In this document: in pieces, positions 1 to 7,598 of the stretch
How the letters are laid out: each line of letters begins with the position of its first letter
How positions within the stretch are numbered: position 1 is the stretch's first letter
Assembly (NCBI GenBank): GCA_035526335.1
Contig: DATLCN010000017.1
Span: 1-64,000 of the forward strand
From: GCA-2861595 sp035526335
GTDB lineage: Bacteria > Actinomycetota > Acidimicrobiia > Acidimicrobiales > GCA-2861595
Length of the DNA: 64,000 nucleotides
Direction of reading: 5' to 3'
Notes under the pieces: model-generated
Told to the model about the DNA's origin: nothing
Databases searched by the model: none
Seen by the model: only the letters and a program-made list of their open reading frames with translations
Position numbers and translations under genes: made by a program

Positions 1-1070
1 TCGATGAACTCCTCGAAGCCCATGTTGATGTCGGTGAGGTTGTTGGTGACGACCTTGCCGTCGATGATCATGGACGGCTTCGCCCAACGGCGCTTGCCCC
101 ACGCGTTGCAGTTGGCGTAGGTGGCGTCGTAGGCCGTCGAATCGTCCCAGATGCCGGTCTGGGCCAGGTTCATCTCACGGGCGCCGACCTGCTCGTAGGC
201 CGGGTTGGCCTCCAGGAAGAAGTCGCAGATGTCGTCCCAGATGCGGCAGATGACCTTGGAGAAGTCGAAGATCTTGCCCAGCTGGGTGTAGTACTCGTTG
301 AAGCTCGACGTGGAGATCGTGGTGGACATGCCGCCGGGCATGATGGTGGAGGGGGGGGGGTACTTGCCGAACATCAGCATGCACATGATGCGCCCGACCC
401 GGGTCCACTCCAGGGCCTCCAGGTAGATCTGGCCCGTGAGGGGGTTGAGGGCATCCATGATGTCCTTGATGGTGCGGTACCCGTGGATGTCGCCGTGGGG
501 GGCGAGGGTCTTCTCGGCCCGGGTCACCAGCTCGGGGTTCGTGACCGATACAAGCGAGGTGGAGTAGTCGGGGCCGGCCAGCAGGCCCAGGTGCAGCGGG
601 CGGTCGTAGAACATCTCGCCCACCTCGCCCAGGTTCCGCACTTCCACGCCGAGAGGCGGGGGGCAGATGCCGAAGGCCTGCTCGATGCAGAGGGCGCTGA
701 CTGTGGCATGCACGCCACCGCACACGCCGCAGGCACGGGAGGAGATGTCGATGGCGTCCCGGGGGTCACGGCCCTGCAGGATGATCTCGTATCCGCGGAA
801 CAACATGGCCCGGGCGTGAGCCTCGACGGCCTTGCGGTTCTCGAGGTCCAGCACCGTGTGCACGGCGAGAGCGCCGGCCACACGGGTCATGGGGTCGATG
901 TTCCAGTCCCTCAGGCGGGGCGGGGCGGCCAGCTGGGCGCCGGGGCCCTCGTTGCGGCGGACGTAGCCCTTGGGCTCGGCCACGCTGACCGCATAGGGGT
1001 CACGGACGCCTTCCTTGAGGCTGGCCTTGCCGCTGTCGTCGAACTCGATGGGCAGATTCTTGAAACACAT
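1..1070 (-). CDS. hhyL: [NiFe] hydrogenase large subunit (5' part; C-terminus beyond window)
   Basis: Catalytic subunit of an uptake-type [NiFe] hydrogenase, oxidising H2 at a Ni-Fe(CN)2CO site. The frame is open from the ATG at 1070 (MCFKNLPIEF) to the left edge, 356 complete codons. The N-terminal metal motif is visible as SSRACGVCGGVHAT, where two cysteines would bind Ni/Fe. The C-terminal DPCxxCxxH motif and the protease-cleaved tail lie outside the window. The family pattern GRIMCMLMFGKYP...IMPGGMSTT and the late segment VVTNNLTDINMGFEEF are typical of the high-affinity group 1h/1l or 2a-like enzymes; I cannot fix the subgroup by eye. The gene follows the small subunit by 93 bases. It contains a run of ten C (coding strand) at 351-360 that stays in frame. 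The symbol is by analogy and could differ. Confidence 0.93.
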   Translation of the reverse strand, partial: MCFKNLPIEFDDSGKASLKEGVRDPYAVSVAEPKGYVRRNEGPGAQLAAPPRLRDWNIDPMTRVAGALAVHTVLDLENRKAVEAHARAMLFRGYEIILQGRDPRDAIDISSRACGVCGGVHATVSALCIEQAFGICPPPLGVEVRNLGEVGEMFYDRPLHLGLLAGPDYSTSLVSVTNPELVTRAEKTLAPHGDIHGYRTIKDIMDALNPLTGQIYLEALEWTRVGRIMCMLMFGKYPPPSTIMPGGMSTTISTSSFNEYYTQLGKIFDFSKVICRIWDDICDFFLEANPAYEQVGAREMNLAQTGIWDDSTAYDATYANCNAWGKRRWAKPSMIIDGKVVTNNLTDINMGFEEFI

Positions 1071-1123
1071 GGGCGCTGTTCCCCCGTCTCTTTCTTCGGT
1101 TTCCTGGGCGTGTCCTGAGTGTC

Positions 1124-1149
1124 GGGGCTCCCCGCGAACCGGGAACCCC
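1124..1149 (-). other. intercistronic hairpin between hydrogenase subunit genes
   Basis: In the 93-base gap between the two subunit genes, GGGGTTCCC pairs with GGGAGCCCC in the minus-strand RNA (9 bp, one U-G pair, 8-base loop). No U-tract follows, so I read it as a processing or stability element setting subunit stoichiometry rather than a terminator. Function is inferred. Confidence 0.4.
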
Positions 1150-1163
1150 ACCGCGTCGGATGG

Positions 1164-2501
1164 TTAGTTGTGGCCTTCGTGGGTGTGCTGGTACTTGGAA
1201 TAGAACTTGTGGATCGTCTTCATGCTGCCCCGGGGGCCGGTCTTGGCCCGGGCCCAACCGGTGGGGACTTCCTTGTCCCAACGGGCCGTCATGTTCTTGT
1301 CCACCCGGCTGATGCCGCGCATGCGGCGGATGAAGCCGCCGACGGCCCGGCTGGTGGTGGAGGAGATGAGCGACCCGGGGGCGATGGCGCCGATGGGCGA
1401 GAACTTGTCGGGGAAGCCCGGCATGGTGCAGCCGATGCAGATGCCACCCATCTGCATGCAGCCGCCGTGGCCGTCGACGATGCCGCGCTCGGCGATGTTG
1501 CACTGGACCACGGGGCCCCAGCAGCCGAGCTCGACGAGGCACTCCTTGTCTCCGTACTCCTCGGCGAAGACGCCCTCCTCGTAGTAGCCGGCCCGGGGGC
1601 AGTGGCGGTGAACCGTCTCACCGAACAGCCAGGCGGGGCGGCCGAGCTCGTCGAACTCGGGAAGGGGGGCAAGGCCGTTGAGGAAGAGGCAGACGGCAGC
1701 GGCCGTCTCAAGGTAGTTGTCGCCGATGGGTGAGCAACCGGGGATGTTGACCACGGGCACACCGAACGAGGATCGGTAGTCCTTGCCCAGGTAGTCCATC
1801 ATCCCCATCGAGTTGGTGACGTTGCCCTTGGCCGCCGGGATCCCGCCCCAGGCGGCGCACGTGCCGATGGCGACGATGGCCGCAGCCCCGGGGGCCAGGC
1901 GATCGAGCCACTCCAGGCTGGTGATCTGGCGACCGGTGGCGGGATCCTCGCCCAGGCCCATCCAGTAGCCGTCGCCGGCGAGCGACTCGTCCATGATGGA
2001 TCCCTCCCACGTGATGACGTAGGGGGCGTCGAGTTCGCCGCGCTCGGCCATGAAGAGGTTGTGGGTCCACTCGGCGCCGGACTCGGTGGAGACGACGGTG
2101 TGGATCAGCTCGACCCGGGGCAGACCCGGGATGATGCCGGCCAGGAGGTGCTCCACCCGGGGATGGGTGCCACCGGACACGGCGACGGTGCAACCGTCAC
2201 AGGAGCCGCCGACCATCCAGATCAGGTAGATCTTCTTGAGCGGGCCGAGGGCCAGCGAGTCGGGGGGCTCGACCATGGCCCGGCTTCGAACCCCGATCGG
2301 GGCGAAGGGATCGAGCGGGTCGTACCCGTCGATGAGCCCGATCGCCTGCTGGGGCCGCTTGAAGCTCTCCATCTCCGATCCAGTGGGCATGGGCCCAGCC
2401 TGGGACATGGAGACGGAATCGCCACGTGGTGACGCCGGCTGCGGGTCTGGACCTGTGCTCCTTGCAGGGCGTGCCCTGCGGGTGCGACCATCGCTTGGCA
2501 T
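1164..2501 (-). CDS. hhyS: [NiFe] hydrogenase small (Fe-S) subunit
   Basis: Electron-transfer subunit carrying three Fe-S clusters. Visible ligands: the proximal-site pair in GGSCDGCTVAV with GTCAAWGG and GCSPIGDNY; the distal-type set HRHCPR...ECLVELGCWGP; and the medial-type set QCN...GGCMQMGGICIGCTMPGF. No Tat twin-arginine signal is seen. The start is uncertain: ATG 2501 has the best ribosome site (GAGGGGG, 9 bases upstream), but the first ~30 codons have weak third-base GC bias, so ATG 2408, 2390 or 2372 could be the true start (gene up to 43 residues shorter). The gene heads the leftward arm, ahead of the large subunit. Published descriptions of group 1h enzymes report an Asp replacing one proximal-cluster Cys; here the motif is CDGC, so subgroup assignment needs a tree. 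Confidence 0.92.
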   Translation of the reverse strand: MPSDGRTRRARPARSTGPDPQPASPRGDSVSMSQAGPMPTGSEMESFKRPQQAIGLIDGYDPLDPFAPIGVRSRAMVEPPDSLALGPLKKIYLIWMVGGSCDGCTVAVSGGTHPRVEHLLAGIIPGLPRVELIHTVVSTESGAEWTHNLFMAERGELDAPYVITWEGSIMDESLAGDGYWMGLGEDPATGRQITSLEWLDRLAPGAAAIVAIGTCAAWGGIPAAKGNVTNSMGMMDYLGKDYRSSFGVPVVNIPGCSPIGDNYLETAAAVCLFLNGLAPLPEFDELGRPAWLFGETVHRHCPRAGYYEEGVFAEEYGDKECLVELGCWGPVVQCNIAERGIVDGHGGCMQMGGICIGCTMPGFPDKFSPIGAIAPGSLISSTTSRAVGGFIRRMRGISRVDKNMTARWDKEVPTGWARAKTGPRGSMKTIHKFYSKYQHTHEGHN

Positions 2502-2527
2502 TGAAGAAAACCCCCTCGTTTGGGTCT

Positions 2528-2550
2528 GGTATGTGTACACTACACCTACC
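2528..2550. promoter_or_regulatory. 23-bp inverted repeat, candidate operator for both hydrogenase arms
   Basis: Arms GGTATGTGTA and TACACCTACC are separated by CAC, and 9 of 10 positions are symmetric. The site sits in the divergent intergenic region between the structural genes (leftward) and the maturation/regulator operon (rightward). PadR-family operators often have ATGT/ACAT or TGTA/TACA half-sites, and a PadR gene lies 0.6 kb to the right, so that protein is the obvious candidate ligand (inference). Confidence 0.5.
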
Positions 2551-2655
2551 GAAGGCGCCGGGAGAAATCTTTCTTGCGGATTCCTGGAAAACTTGTCCGG
2601 AGGGCCCCGCGAGGCCGAGAAACCGGTACGACCACTACGTAAGGGGAGGCCAATC

Positions 2656-3063
2656 GTGGACGAGATGGTGCATCCACCGAAGTCCGAGGCCCTCGCAGCG
2701 ATGTTCTACCGCAGCGAGATCCTGCAGGTGATGTTCTGGCTGCGGGGCGAGGGATTCGGTGAGCAGATCGACGCCAAGATCCTCGAGCGCTTCCTGGGTG
2801 TGGATGCCCAGATCGGCGCCCAGTACCTCGACCTGCTGGTGACGGAGGGATACGTCGATCGGGTGGGCGAGCGCTACGGCTTGTCCGAGGCCGGTGTGCA
2901 GGAGGGCGGCCTGGAGTTCGCCTCCACTTTCGCCGATCTGACCCGTCCCACCCATGGAGAGTGCAGCGCCGACTGCTGGTGCCACAACTCTCCCGACGAG
3001 GCCGCCGCCTGCCAGTCCGCCCGGGCCGGTGAGCACGCCGAGCACGCAGGACACGACCACTGA
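2656..3063 (+). CDS. winged-helix-like protein with Cys- and His-rich tail, hydrogenase-linked
   Basis: 135 residues from GTG 2656, preceded by a strong ribosome site AAGGGGAGG at 2641-2649. Residues ~5-75 read as a small helical/winged-helix domain (ALAAMFYRSEILQVMFWL...ILERFLGVDAQ...LDLLVTEGYVDRVGERYGLSEAG). The tail carries a Cys cluster (GECSADCWCHN, then a further Cys in AAACQ) and ends in a His-rich stretch (HAEHAGHDH), which suggests metal or Fe-S binding. It is the first gene of the operon that continues into the PadR regulator and maturation genes. I do not recognise a named family. A metal- or redox-sensing regulator or a small maturation factor are both possible. Confidence 0.75.
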   Translation: MDEMVHPPKSEALAAMFYRSEILQVMFWLRGEGFGEQIDAKILERFLGVDAQIGAQYLDLLVTEGYVDRVGERYGLSEAGVQEGGLEFASTFADLTRPTHGECSADCWCHNSPDEAAACQSARAGEHAEHAGHDH

Positions 3064-3126
3064 AGCCCGTGGCCGAGCGAGCTGCCCCCACCACCGACCA
3101 CCACGACACTGAGAGGCACAGCTGAA

Positions 3127-3558
3127 ATGGCAGCTCCGGCGAAGAAGAAGCAGAACAACAAGCAGGACAAGGATGAGCCCCAGGGCGGGCTCCCCCGCAA
3201 CTACCTCCGGGCGAGCCTCCTCCTGCTCATCGGCGAGGCGCCGGCCCATGGCTACGACCTCCTCGACCACATCGGGCAGCTCGGCCTCCGCAGCGTCGAC
3301 CCTGGCGGCCTGTACCGCACTCTTCGGGTGATGGAGGACGACGGGCTGGTCTCGTCGTGGTGGGAGCATTCCGTCGCCGGACCCGCCCGGCGGACCTACG
3401 CCCTGACCCACGAGGGTGTCGAGTGGCTGCACGCATGGGCTGGAGCCCTCCGTGAGAGCCACCGCTATCTCTCGGCCTACCTCGGGCGCTACGACCGCAT
3501 CTCCGAGCCTGTCACCGTCGAATCCGCTACCGCCACGAAGGCCACCTCCTCCTCGTGA
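3127..3558 (+). CDS. PadR-family transcriptional regulator
   Basis: 143 residues from ATG 3127. A basic, low-complexity N-terminus (AAPAKKKQNNKQDKDEPQ) leads into a PadR winged helix at about 20-110: YLRASLLLLIGEAPAHGYDLLDHI, then the wing VDPGGLYRTLRVMEDDGLVSSWWE and RRTYALTHEGVEWL. PadR proteins are usually ligand-responsive repressors that bind palindromes near their own operons. Its place between the Cys-rich protein and the ATPase, and the 23-bp inverted repeat at 2528-2550, suggest it controls the hydrogenase locus. The 3' end overlaps the next gene by 4 bases (GTGA). Confidence 0.9.
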   Translation: MAAPAKKKQNNKQDKDEPQGGLPRNYLRASLLLLIGEAPAHGYDLLDHIGQLGLRSVDPGGLYRTLRVMEDDGLVSSWWEHSVAGPARRTYALTHEGVEWLHAWAGALRESHRYLSAYLGRYDRISEPVTVESATATKATSSS

Positions 3559-4337
3559 GCCAACCTTTGCGCATCGCCGTGGCCGGGAAGGGAGGTGCCG
3601 GCAAGACGACGTTGTCGGCCACGCTGTCCCGCCTGGTGGCCCGCCAGGGCCGGTCGACGCTCGTGATCGACGCCGACAGCAATCCCAATGTCGCCGTCGC
3701 CCTGGGGATCAGCCAGCTGGCTGCCGCCGCCATCAGCCCCCTTCCCATGGGGCTGGTGTCCCGCCGTCTGGACGGCGCCGCGCTGACCGACCCGGTGTCC
3801 AGCATCGTCGAGCGGTTCGGTGCCCGCGGCCCCGACGGCGTGGCCGTGGTGCACATGGCGATGCCCGCCCACGCCGACGAAGGATGCCTCTGCTCGGCCC
3901 ACGCCACCGTCAGCGCCATCCTGGCCGACACGGTCAATCAGGGGGATTCCGTGACCCTCGTGGACTTCGAGGCTTCGCCCGAGCACTTCAGCAGGGGCAC
4001 CACCCGTCACGTCGACACCCTGCTGCTCGTGGCCGAGCCCTACTACCGGTCCCTGGAGACCGCACGCCGGATGGGAGAGCTCGCTGCCGAGCTGCCCATC
4101 CGTCAGGTCGCCGTGGTGGCCAACAAGCTGCGGTCGCCCGACGACCTTGCCGCCATGGAGGAATTCTTCGCCAACCACAACATGGTCGTCGAGGGACGGG
4201 TGCCGTGGAGCGACGCGGTCCTCGACGCCGACAAGGCGGGCACACCGCTCATCGATTACGACCCCGACGGCCCGGTCGTAGCCGCCGTCGCCGACCTGGT
4301 CCGGCGTCTGACCTCCGTCGGCACCGCCGCCGCGTAA
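3555..4337 (+). CDS. CooC/MinD-like P-loop ATPase, probable nickel-insertion factor
   Basis: 260 residues from GTG 3555 (GTGA overlap with the PadR gene). The deviant Walker A, VAGKGGAGKTTLSATLS, at ~9-25 is of the MinD/ParA/CooC type, and DADSNPNVAVALG follows as in CooC. A CxC pair (EGCLCSAHAT, ~residue 115) matches the dimer-bridging metal-binding CXC of CooC, the ATPase that helps insert Ni into carbon monoxide dehydrogenase; the switch region VDFEASPEHFSRGT follows. No CODH gene is in view and no HypB is present, so a role in Ni delivery to the hydrogenase is a reasonable inference. A general ParA-type ATPase is less likely given the CxC. Confidence 0.85.
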   Translation: MSQPLRIAVAGKGGAGKTTLSATLSRLVARQGRSTLVIDADSNPNVAVALGISQLAAAAISPLPMGLVSRRLDGAALTDPVSSIVERFGARGPDGVAVVHMAMPAHADEGCLCSAHATVSAILADTVNQGDSVTLVDFEASPEHFSRGTTRHVDTLLLVAEPYYRSLETARRMGELAAELPIRQVAVVANKLRSPDDLAAMEEFFANHNMVVEGRVPWSDAVLDADKAGTPLIDYDPDGPVVAAVADLVRRLTSVGTAAA

Positions 4338-4342
4338 CACCC

Positions 4343-4609
4343 ATGGAAACCGCGGACATCCTGCTGATCGCTGGTGCGCTCGTGATCGTTCTGTTCGTCG
4401 GACTGCTGTTCGTGGTGTTGCGGGCGACAGCCCGCACGGCGGAGAACGCCAGGGAGATCATGCTCGCCCTTGAGGACATCACCAGGAAGGTGAAGGTCAT
4501 CGAACAGCTCGATGGCGCGGCCGGCTCCAGCGAGTTGTCTCGGGCGCAGCTGTCGAGCTCGGGGCCCGTCGCCAACGGTTCCGGGGACGGAACAGAGGTG
4601 CCCTCATAG
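4343..4609 (+). CDS. small single-span membrane protein
   Basis: 88 residues from ATG 4343, five bases after the ATPase stop. One N-terminal transmembrane helix (DILLIAGALVIVLFVGLLFVVL, ~5-26) is followed by a charged helix with coiled-coil character (TAENAREIMLALEDITRKVKVIEQ) and a Ser/Gly-rich tail. No motif is recognised. Its place in the operon suggests a membrane-associated accessory to the hydrogenase or to the CooC-like ATPase, but nothing in the sequence proves it. Confidence 0.7.
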   Translation: METADILLIAGALVIVLFVGLLFVVLRATARTAENAREIMLALEDITRKVKVIEQLDGAAGSSELSRAQLSSSGPVANGSGDGTEVPS

Positions 4610-4754
4610 CGGTTCTCCAGCGGTACTCTGGAGGTATCCGGGGGGTCCGCCGACCCGGCGCCCCCATCCGATTTTCACCACCGGTGCCCGACCCGCCTCC
4701 GGGCCGAATCGTACCGAACAACTCGTTGACCCCAGACGCACCAGGAGGTGCCAG

Positions 4755-5033
4755 ATGTGCCTAGGAATTCCCGGCCAGATCGTGGAGATCGTCGACATGG
4801 AGCTGCACAAGGCCGTCGCCGAGGTTGACGGCGTGCGCCGGGAGGTGAACGTCGGTCTCGTCGCGGGCGATCCCGGCGGAATCGCCGTGGGCGAGTGGGT
4901 GCTGATCCACGTCGGCTTCGCCATGACGAAGCTCGACGAGGAGGAGGCGGCGAGGACGCTCGAGTTCCTCAAGCTGCTCGGCGGCGAGTACCTCGACGAG
5001 CTCGATCAGTTCCGGGAGAGCACTCCGCTGTGA
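4755..5033 (+). CDS. hypC: hydrogenase maturation chaperone HypC
   Basis: 92 residues from ATG 4755 with the ribosome site AGGAGGT at 4743-4749. The sequence starts MCLGIPGQIVEI: Cys2 is the family's essential residue, which with HypD carries the Fe(CN)2CO moiety to the large subunit. The OB-fold core (VDGVRREVNVGLV...VGEWVLIHVGFAMTKLDEEEA) and normal length are present. The 145-base gap upstream may hold an internal promoter for the hyp genes. The 3' end overlaps the next gene by GTGA. Confidence 0.96.
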   Translation: MCLGIPGQIVEIVDMELHKAVAEVDGVRREVNVGLVAGDPGGIAVGEWVLIHVGFAMTKLDEEEAARTLEFLKLLGGEYLDELDQFRESTPL

Positions 5034-5776
5034 CGCCGCCGTCGGAGGTGATCTCACCGCTCGCGCCGGCCGGCGCGGATGAGGGAGCGCCTATCGGCGG
5101 GTTGGCCGACGATCTCGCCCGCGCCTCACTGGCGCTGGCTCGCCGTTTCAAGGCCGGAGGCACGATGTGGTGCTGCTCGCCGACGTGGCCGTTCCACGCC
5201 CATCACATCGCCGTGGAGTTCGTGCACCCGGTGATCATGGGAAAACCTGCTCTCCCGGCCGTCGTCGTGCCCGAAGGCAGGGACCTGGTGAGCACGCTGC
5301 GAGCGTCGGTGCGAAGCGGTGACATGGTCGTGGCTGTGGCCGGCGGGGACGAGCCCGCGGTCGCGGCCGCTATGCGACGCGGTGACGCGTGGGGCGTGGA
5401 GACACTGTGGATCGGCGCGGGGCCGAGGCCCCCCGCCGGAGCCGCCCACCATGTTCTCTGGCTCGACCAGGACGACCCGTTGCGGGCTTCTGAGCAGTTC
5501 GTGATCCTCTATCACCTCCTCTGGGAGCTGACCCACGTGTGCTGGGAGCATCCTGGTCTCCTGCGGCCCGAGGTGTGCACCGACGAAGTGTGCATCACGT
5601 GCTCCGACGAGGGCCGTCCAGCCGAGGTGATCTCGGTACAGGGCGACGAGGCCGTCGTCCGCACACCGGATGGTCGTGAGCGCATCGACACCACCATCAT
5701 CGACACGCCGAGCCCTGGTGACCTGGTGCTCGTGCACGCCGGATCGGCGATCACCTCCCTCGAGAGCGGCAGGTAG
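5030..5776 (+). CDS. SIS-like domain fused to a C-terminal HypC-like domain
   Basis: 248 residues from GTG 5030 (GTGA overlap with hypC). Residues ~20-180 resemble a GmhA-type sugar-isomerase (SIS) fold: GGTMWCCSPTWPFHAHHIAVEFVHP corresponds to the loop and helix that in GmhA reads GNGGSAADA, and SVRSGDMVVAVAGGDEPAV to the second phosphate loop. The usual Ser-rich sugar-phosphate loops are degenerate. Residues ~190-248 (CITCSDEGRPAEVISVQGD...TPSPGDLVLVHAGSAITSLE) are a HypC/HupF-like OB domain in which the N-terminal MC is replaced by an internal CITC. Probably an accessory in Fe(CN)2CO assembly or a scaffold. The activity is unknown. Confidence 0.8.
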   Translation: MTPPSEVISPLAPAGADEGAPIGGLADDLARASLALARRFKAGGTMWCCSPTWPFHAHHIAVEFVHPVIMGKPALPAVVVPEGRDLVSTLRASVRSGDMVVAVAGGDEPAVAAAMRRGDAWGVETLWIGAGPRPPAGAAHHVLWLDQDDPLRASEQFVILYHLLWELTHVCWEHPGLLRPEVCTDEVCITCSDEGRPAEVISVQGDEAVVRTPDGRERIDTTIIDTPSPGDLVLVHAGSAITSLESGR

Positions 5777-5784
5777 GCCGAGCG

Positions 5785-6477
5785 ATGGCGCGGACACCGG
5801 AAGCCACCGATTTCCTCTATCCCTTCATCGAGAGGGAAGAACGGGATGCGGCGCCTCTGATGGCCGACCTGGCCCGGTCGGCTCAGGCGAAGTGGGCTCA
5901 GAGCGCGGTGCTGCGGGCGGAGACGCTCCAGCAGGGCGACGCTCGGCTGCGGGCGGTGGCGACGGCCATGGCCACGTGCTTCGCCGCCGGCGGCCGGGCC
6001 TTCACCTTCGGCAACGGCGGTAGCGCCACCGACGCCGACGCCTTTGCTCAACTGTGCACCCGCCCGCCGTGGGGCGAGCAGCTGCCCGTGCGGTCCCTCG
6101 CCTTCGACCAGGCCGTGCTCACCGCCCTTTCCAACGACATCGGCTTTGAGGTCGTGTTCTCCCGCCAACTCGAGGCTTACGGCCGTAGGGGTGACATCGC
6201 CATCGGCTTTTCCACCAGCGGGAACTCCGACAATCTCCTGGCCGGATTCGCCCAGGCCCGCAAGCGTGGGATGCTCACCGTCGGGTTGGCCGGCTACGAC
6301 GGCGGGCGCATGGGTGCAAGCGAGGACGTGGAGCACTGCCTCGTTGTTCGCTCGGACAGCGTCCACCGAGTTCAGGAGTCCCAAGCAGCCGTGGCCCACG
6401 TGTTGTGGGCCTTCGTCCAGTCAGCGCTCGGGCCCGCCGAGCAACTCACCGATCCGGACCAGAAGGTGGCCTCATGA
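5785..6477 (+). CDS. GmhA-like SIS-domain protein in hyp operon
   Basis: 230 residues from ATG 5785. Unlike its upstream neighbour it keeps canonical SIS features: FTFGNGGSATDADAFAQL (first loop), a NDIGFEVVFSRQLEA segment, FSTSGNSDNLLAG (second phosphate-binding loop) and a C-terminal helix QESQAAVAHVLWAF. Characterised relatives are D-sedoheptulose-7-phosphate isomerases (GmhA), used for heptose synthesis, but no heptose pathway gene is nearby. ATGA overlap with hypD and its position inside the maturation operon argue that it serves hydrogenase assembly. One speculative role is handling a phosphorylated C3/C7 sugar as a ligand precursor. Confidence 0.85.
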   Translation: MARTPEATDFLYPFIEREERDAAPLMADLARSAQAKWAQSAVLRAETLQQGDARLRAVATAMATCFAAGGRAFTFGNGGSATDADAFAQLCTRPPWGEQLPVRSLAFDQAVLTALSNDIGFEVVFSRQLEAYGRRGDIAIGFSTSGNSDNLLAGFAQARKRGMLTVGLAGYDGGRMGASEDVEHCLVVRSDSVHRVQESQAAVAHVLWAFVQSALGPAEQLTDPDQKVAS

Positions 6478-7598
6478 AGTTTGTCGACGAGTACCGCGAT
6501 CCCGCGGCCGCACGTGTCGCGGTCGAGGAGATCACGAGGCTGGCCCAGGGAAAGCACCTCAAGTTCATGGAGGTCTGCGGGGGCCACACGCACACGATCT
6601 ACAAGCACGGCATCGAGAACGTGCTGCCGGGAACCGTGGAGTTGATCCATGGCCCGGGCTGCCCGGTGTGCGTCATACCGATGGGCCGTGTCGATGACGG
6701 CATCGCTCTGGCCGAGACGCCTGGTGTCATCTTCACGTCCTTCGGCGACATGATGCGCGTGCCTGGGAGCAACGGCAACCTGCTGGAGGCCAAGGCCCGA
6801 GGTGCCGACGTTCGCATGGTGTACTCACCGCTCGACGCCCTTCGGATCGCGCGCGACAACCCGGACCGGGAAGTCGTGTTCTTCGCCATCGGCTTCGAGA
6901 CGACGGCACCGTCGACGGCCATCACCCTTCTGAAGGCGCGGGCCGCCGACATCACCAACTTCAGCGTGTTCTGCAACCACGTCACGATCGTGCCGCCACT
7001 GAAGGCCATCCTCGAGTCCCCCGACCTTCGCCTCGACGGCTTCATCGGCCCAGGCCACGTGAGCACGGTGATCGGCAACAGGCCGTACCGCTTCGTGCCG
7101 GCCGAATACGGCCTGCCCCTGGTGACCGCCGGCTTCGAACCCCTCGACATCCTTCAGTCGATCGTCATGCTCCTGCAGCAGATCCGCGACGGACGCTGCG
7201 AGGTGGAGAACCAGTACACGCGTGCTGTGAAGGACGAAGGCAACCTGCGGGCACTGCAGATCATGGCGGAGGTCTACGAGATCCGACCCCACTTCGAGTG
7301 GCGGGGGCTCGGCTTCATCTCCCAGAGTGCACTCAAGCTCTCCGAGGCCTTCTCGCCCTGGGACGCCGAACTGCGCTTCTCCGTCCCGGGCGTCCGGGTG
7401 GCCGATCCCAAGGCCTGCCAGTGCGGCGAAGTGCTCAAGGGTGTCATCAAGCCGTGGGAGTGCAAGGTATTCGGCACGGCGTGCACGCCGGAGACTCCTA
7501 TCGGGACCTGCATGGTGTCGTCCGAGGGCGCCTGCGCCGCCTATTACAACTACGGCAGGTTCACCAAGGGCGCCGCCATCCCCGTCCGCTCGGCATGA
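6474..7598 (+). CDS. hypD: hydrogenase maturation protein HypD
   Basis: 374 residues from ATG 6474 (ATGA overlap). HypD is the [4Fe-4S] scaffold on which, with HypC, the Fe(CN)2CO unit is built. Conserved signatures are intact: MEVCGGHTHTIYKHGI, HGPGCPVCVIP, GFETTAPSTA, FIGPGHVSTVIG, and the C-terminal Cys-rich region QCGEVLKG...WECKVFG..CTPETPIGTCMVSSEGACAAYY. Length is normal. It is followed by hypE with another ATGA overlap. Confidence 0.97.
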   Translation: MKFVDEYRDPAAARVAVEEITRLAQGKHLKFMEVCGGHTHTIYKHGIENVLPGTVELIHGPGCPVCVIPMGRVDDGIALAETPGVIFTSFGDMMRVPGSNGNLLEAKARGADVRMVYSPLDALRIARDNPDREVVFFAIGFETTAPSTAITLLKARAADITNFSVFCNHVTIVPPLKAILESPDLRLDGFIGPGHVSTVIGNRPYRFVPAEYGLPLVTAGFEPLDILQSIVMLLQQIRDGRCEVENQYTRAVKDEGNLRALQIMAEVYEIRPHFEWRGLGFISQSALKLSEAFSPWDAELRFSVPGVRVADPKACQCGEVLKGVIKPWECKVFGTACTPETPIGTCMVSSEGACAAYYNYGRFTKGAAIPVRSA

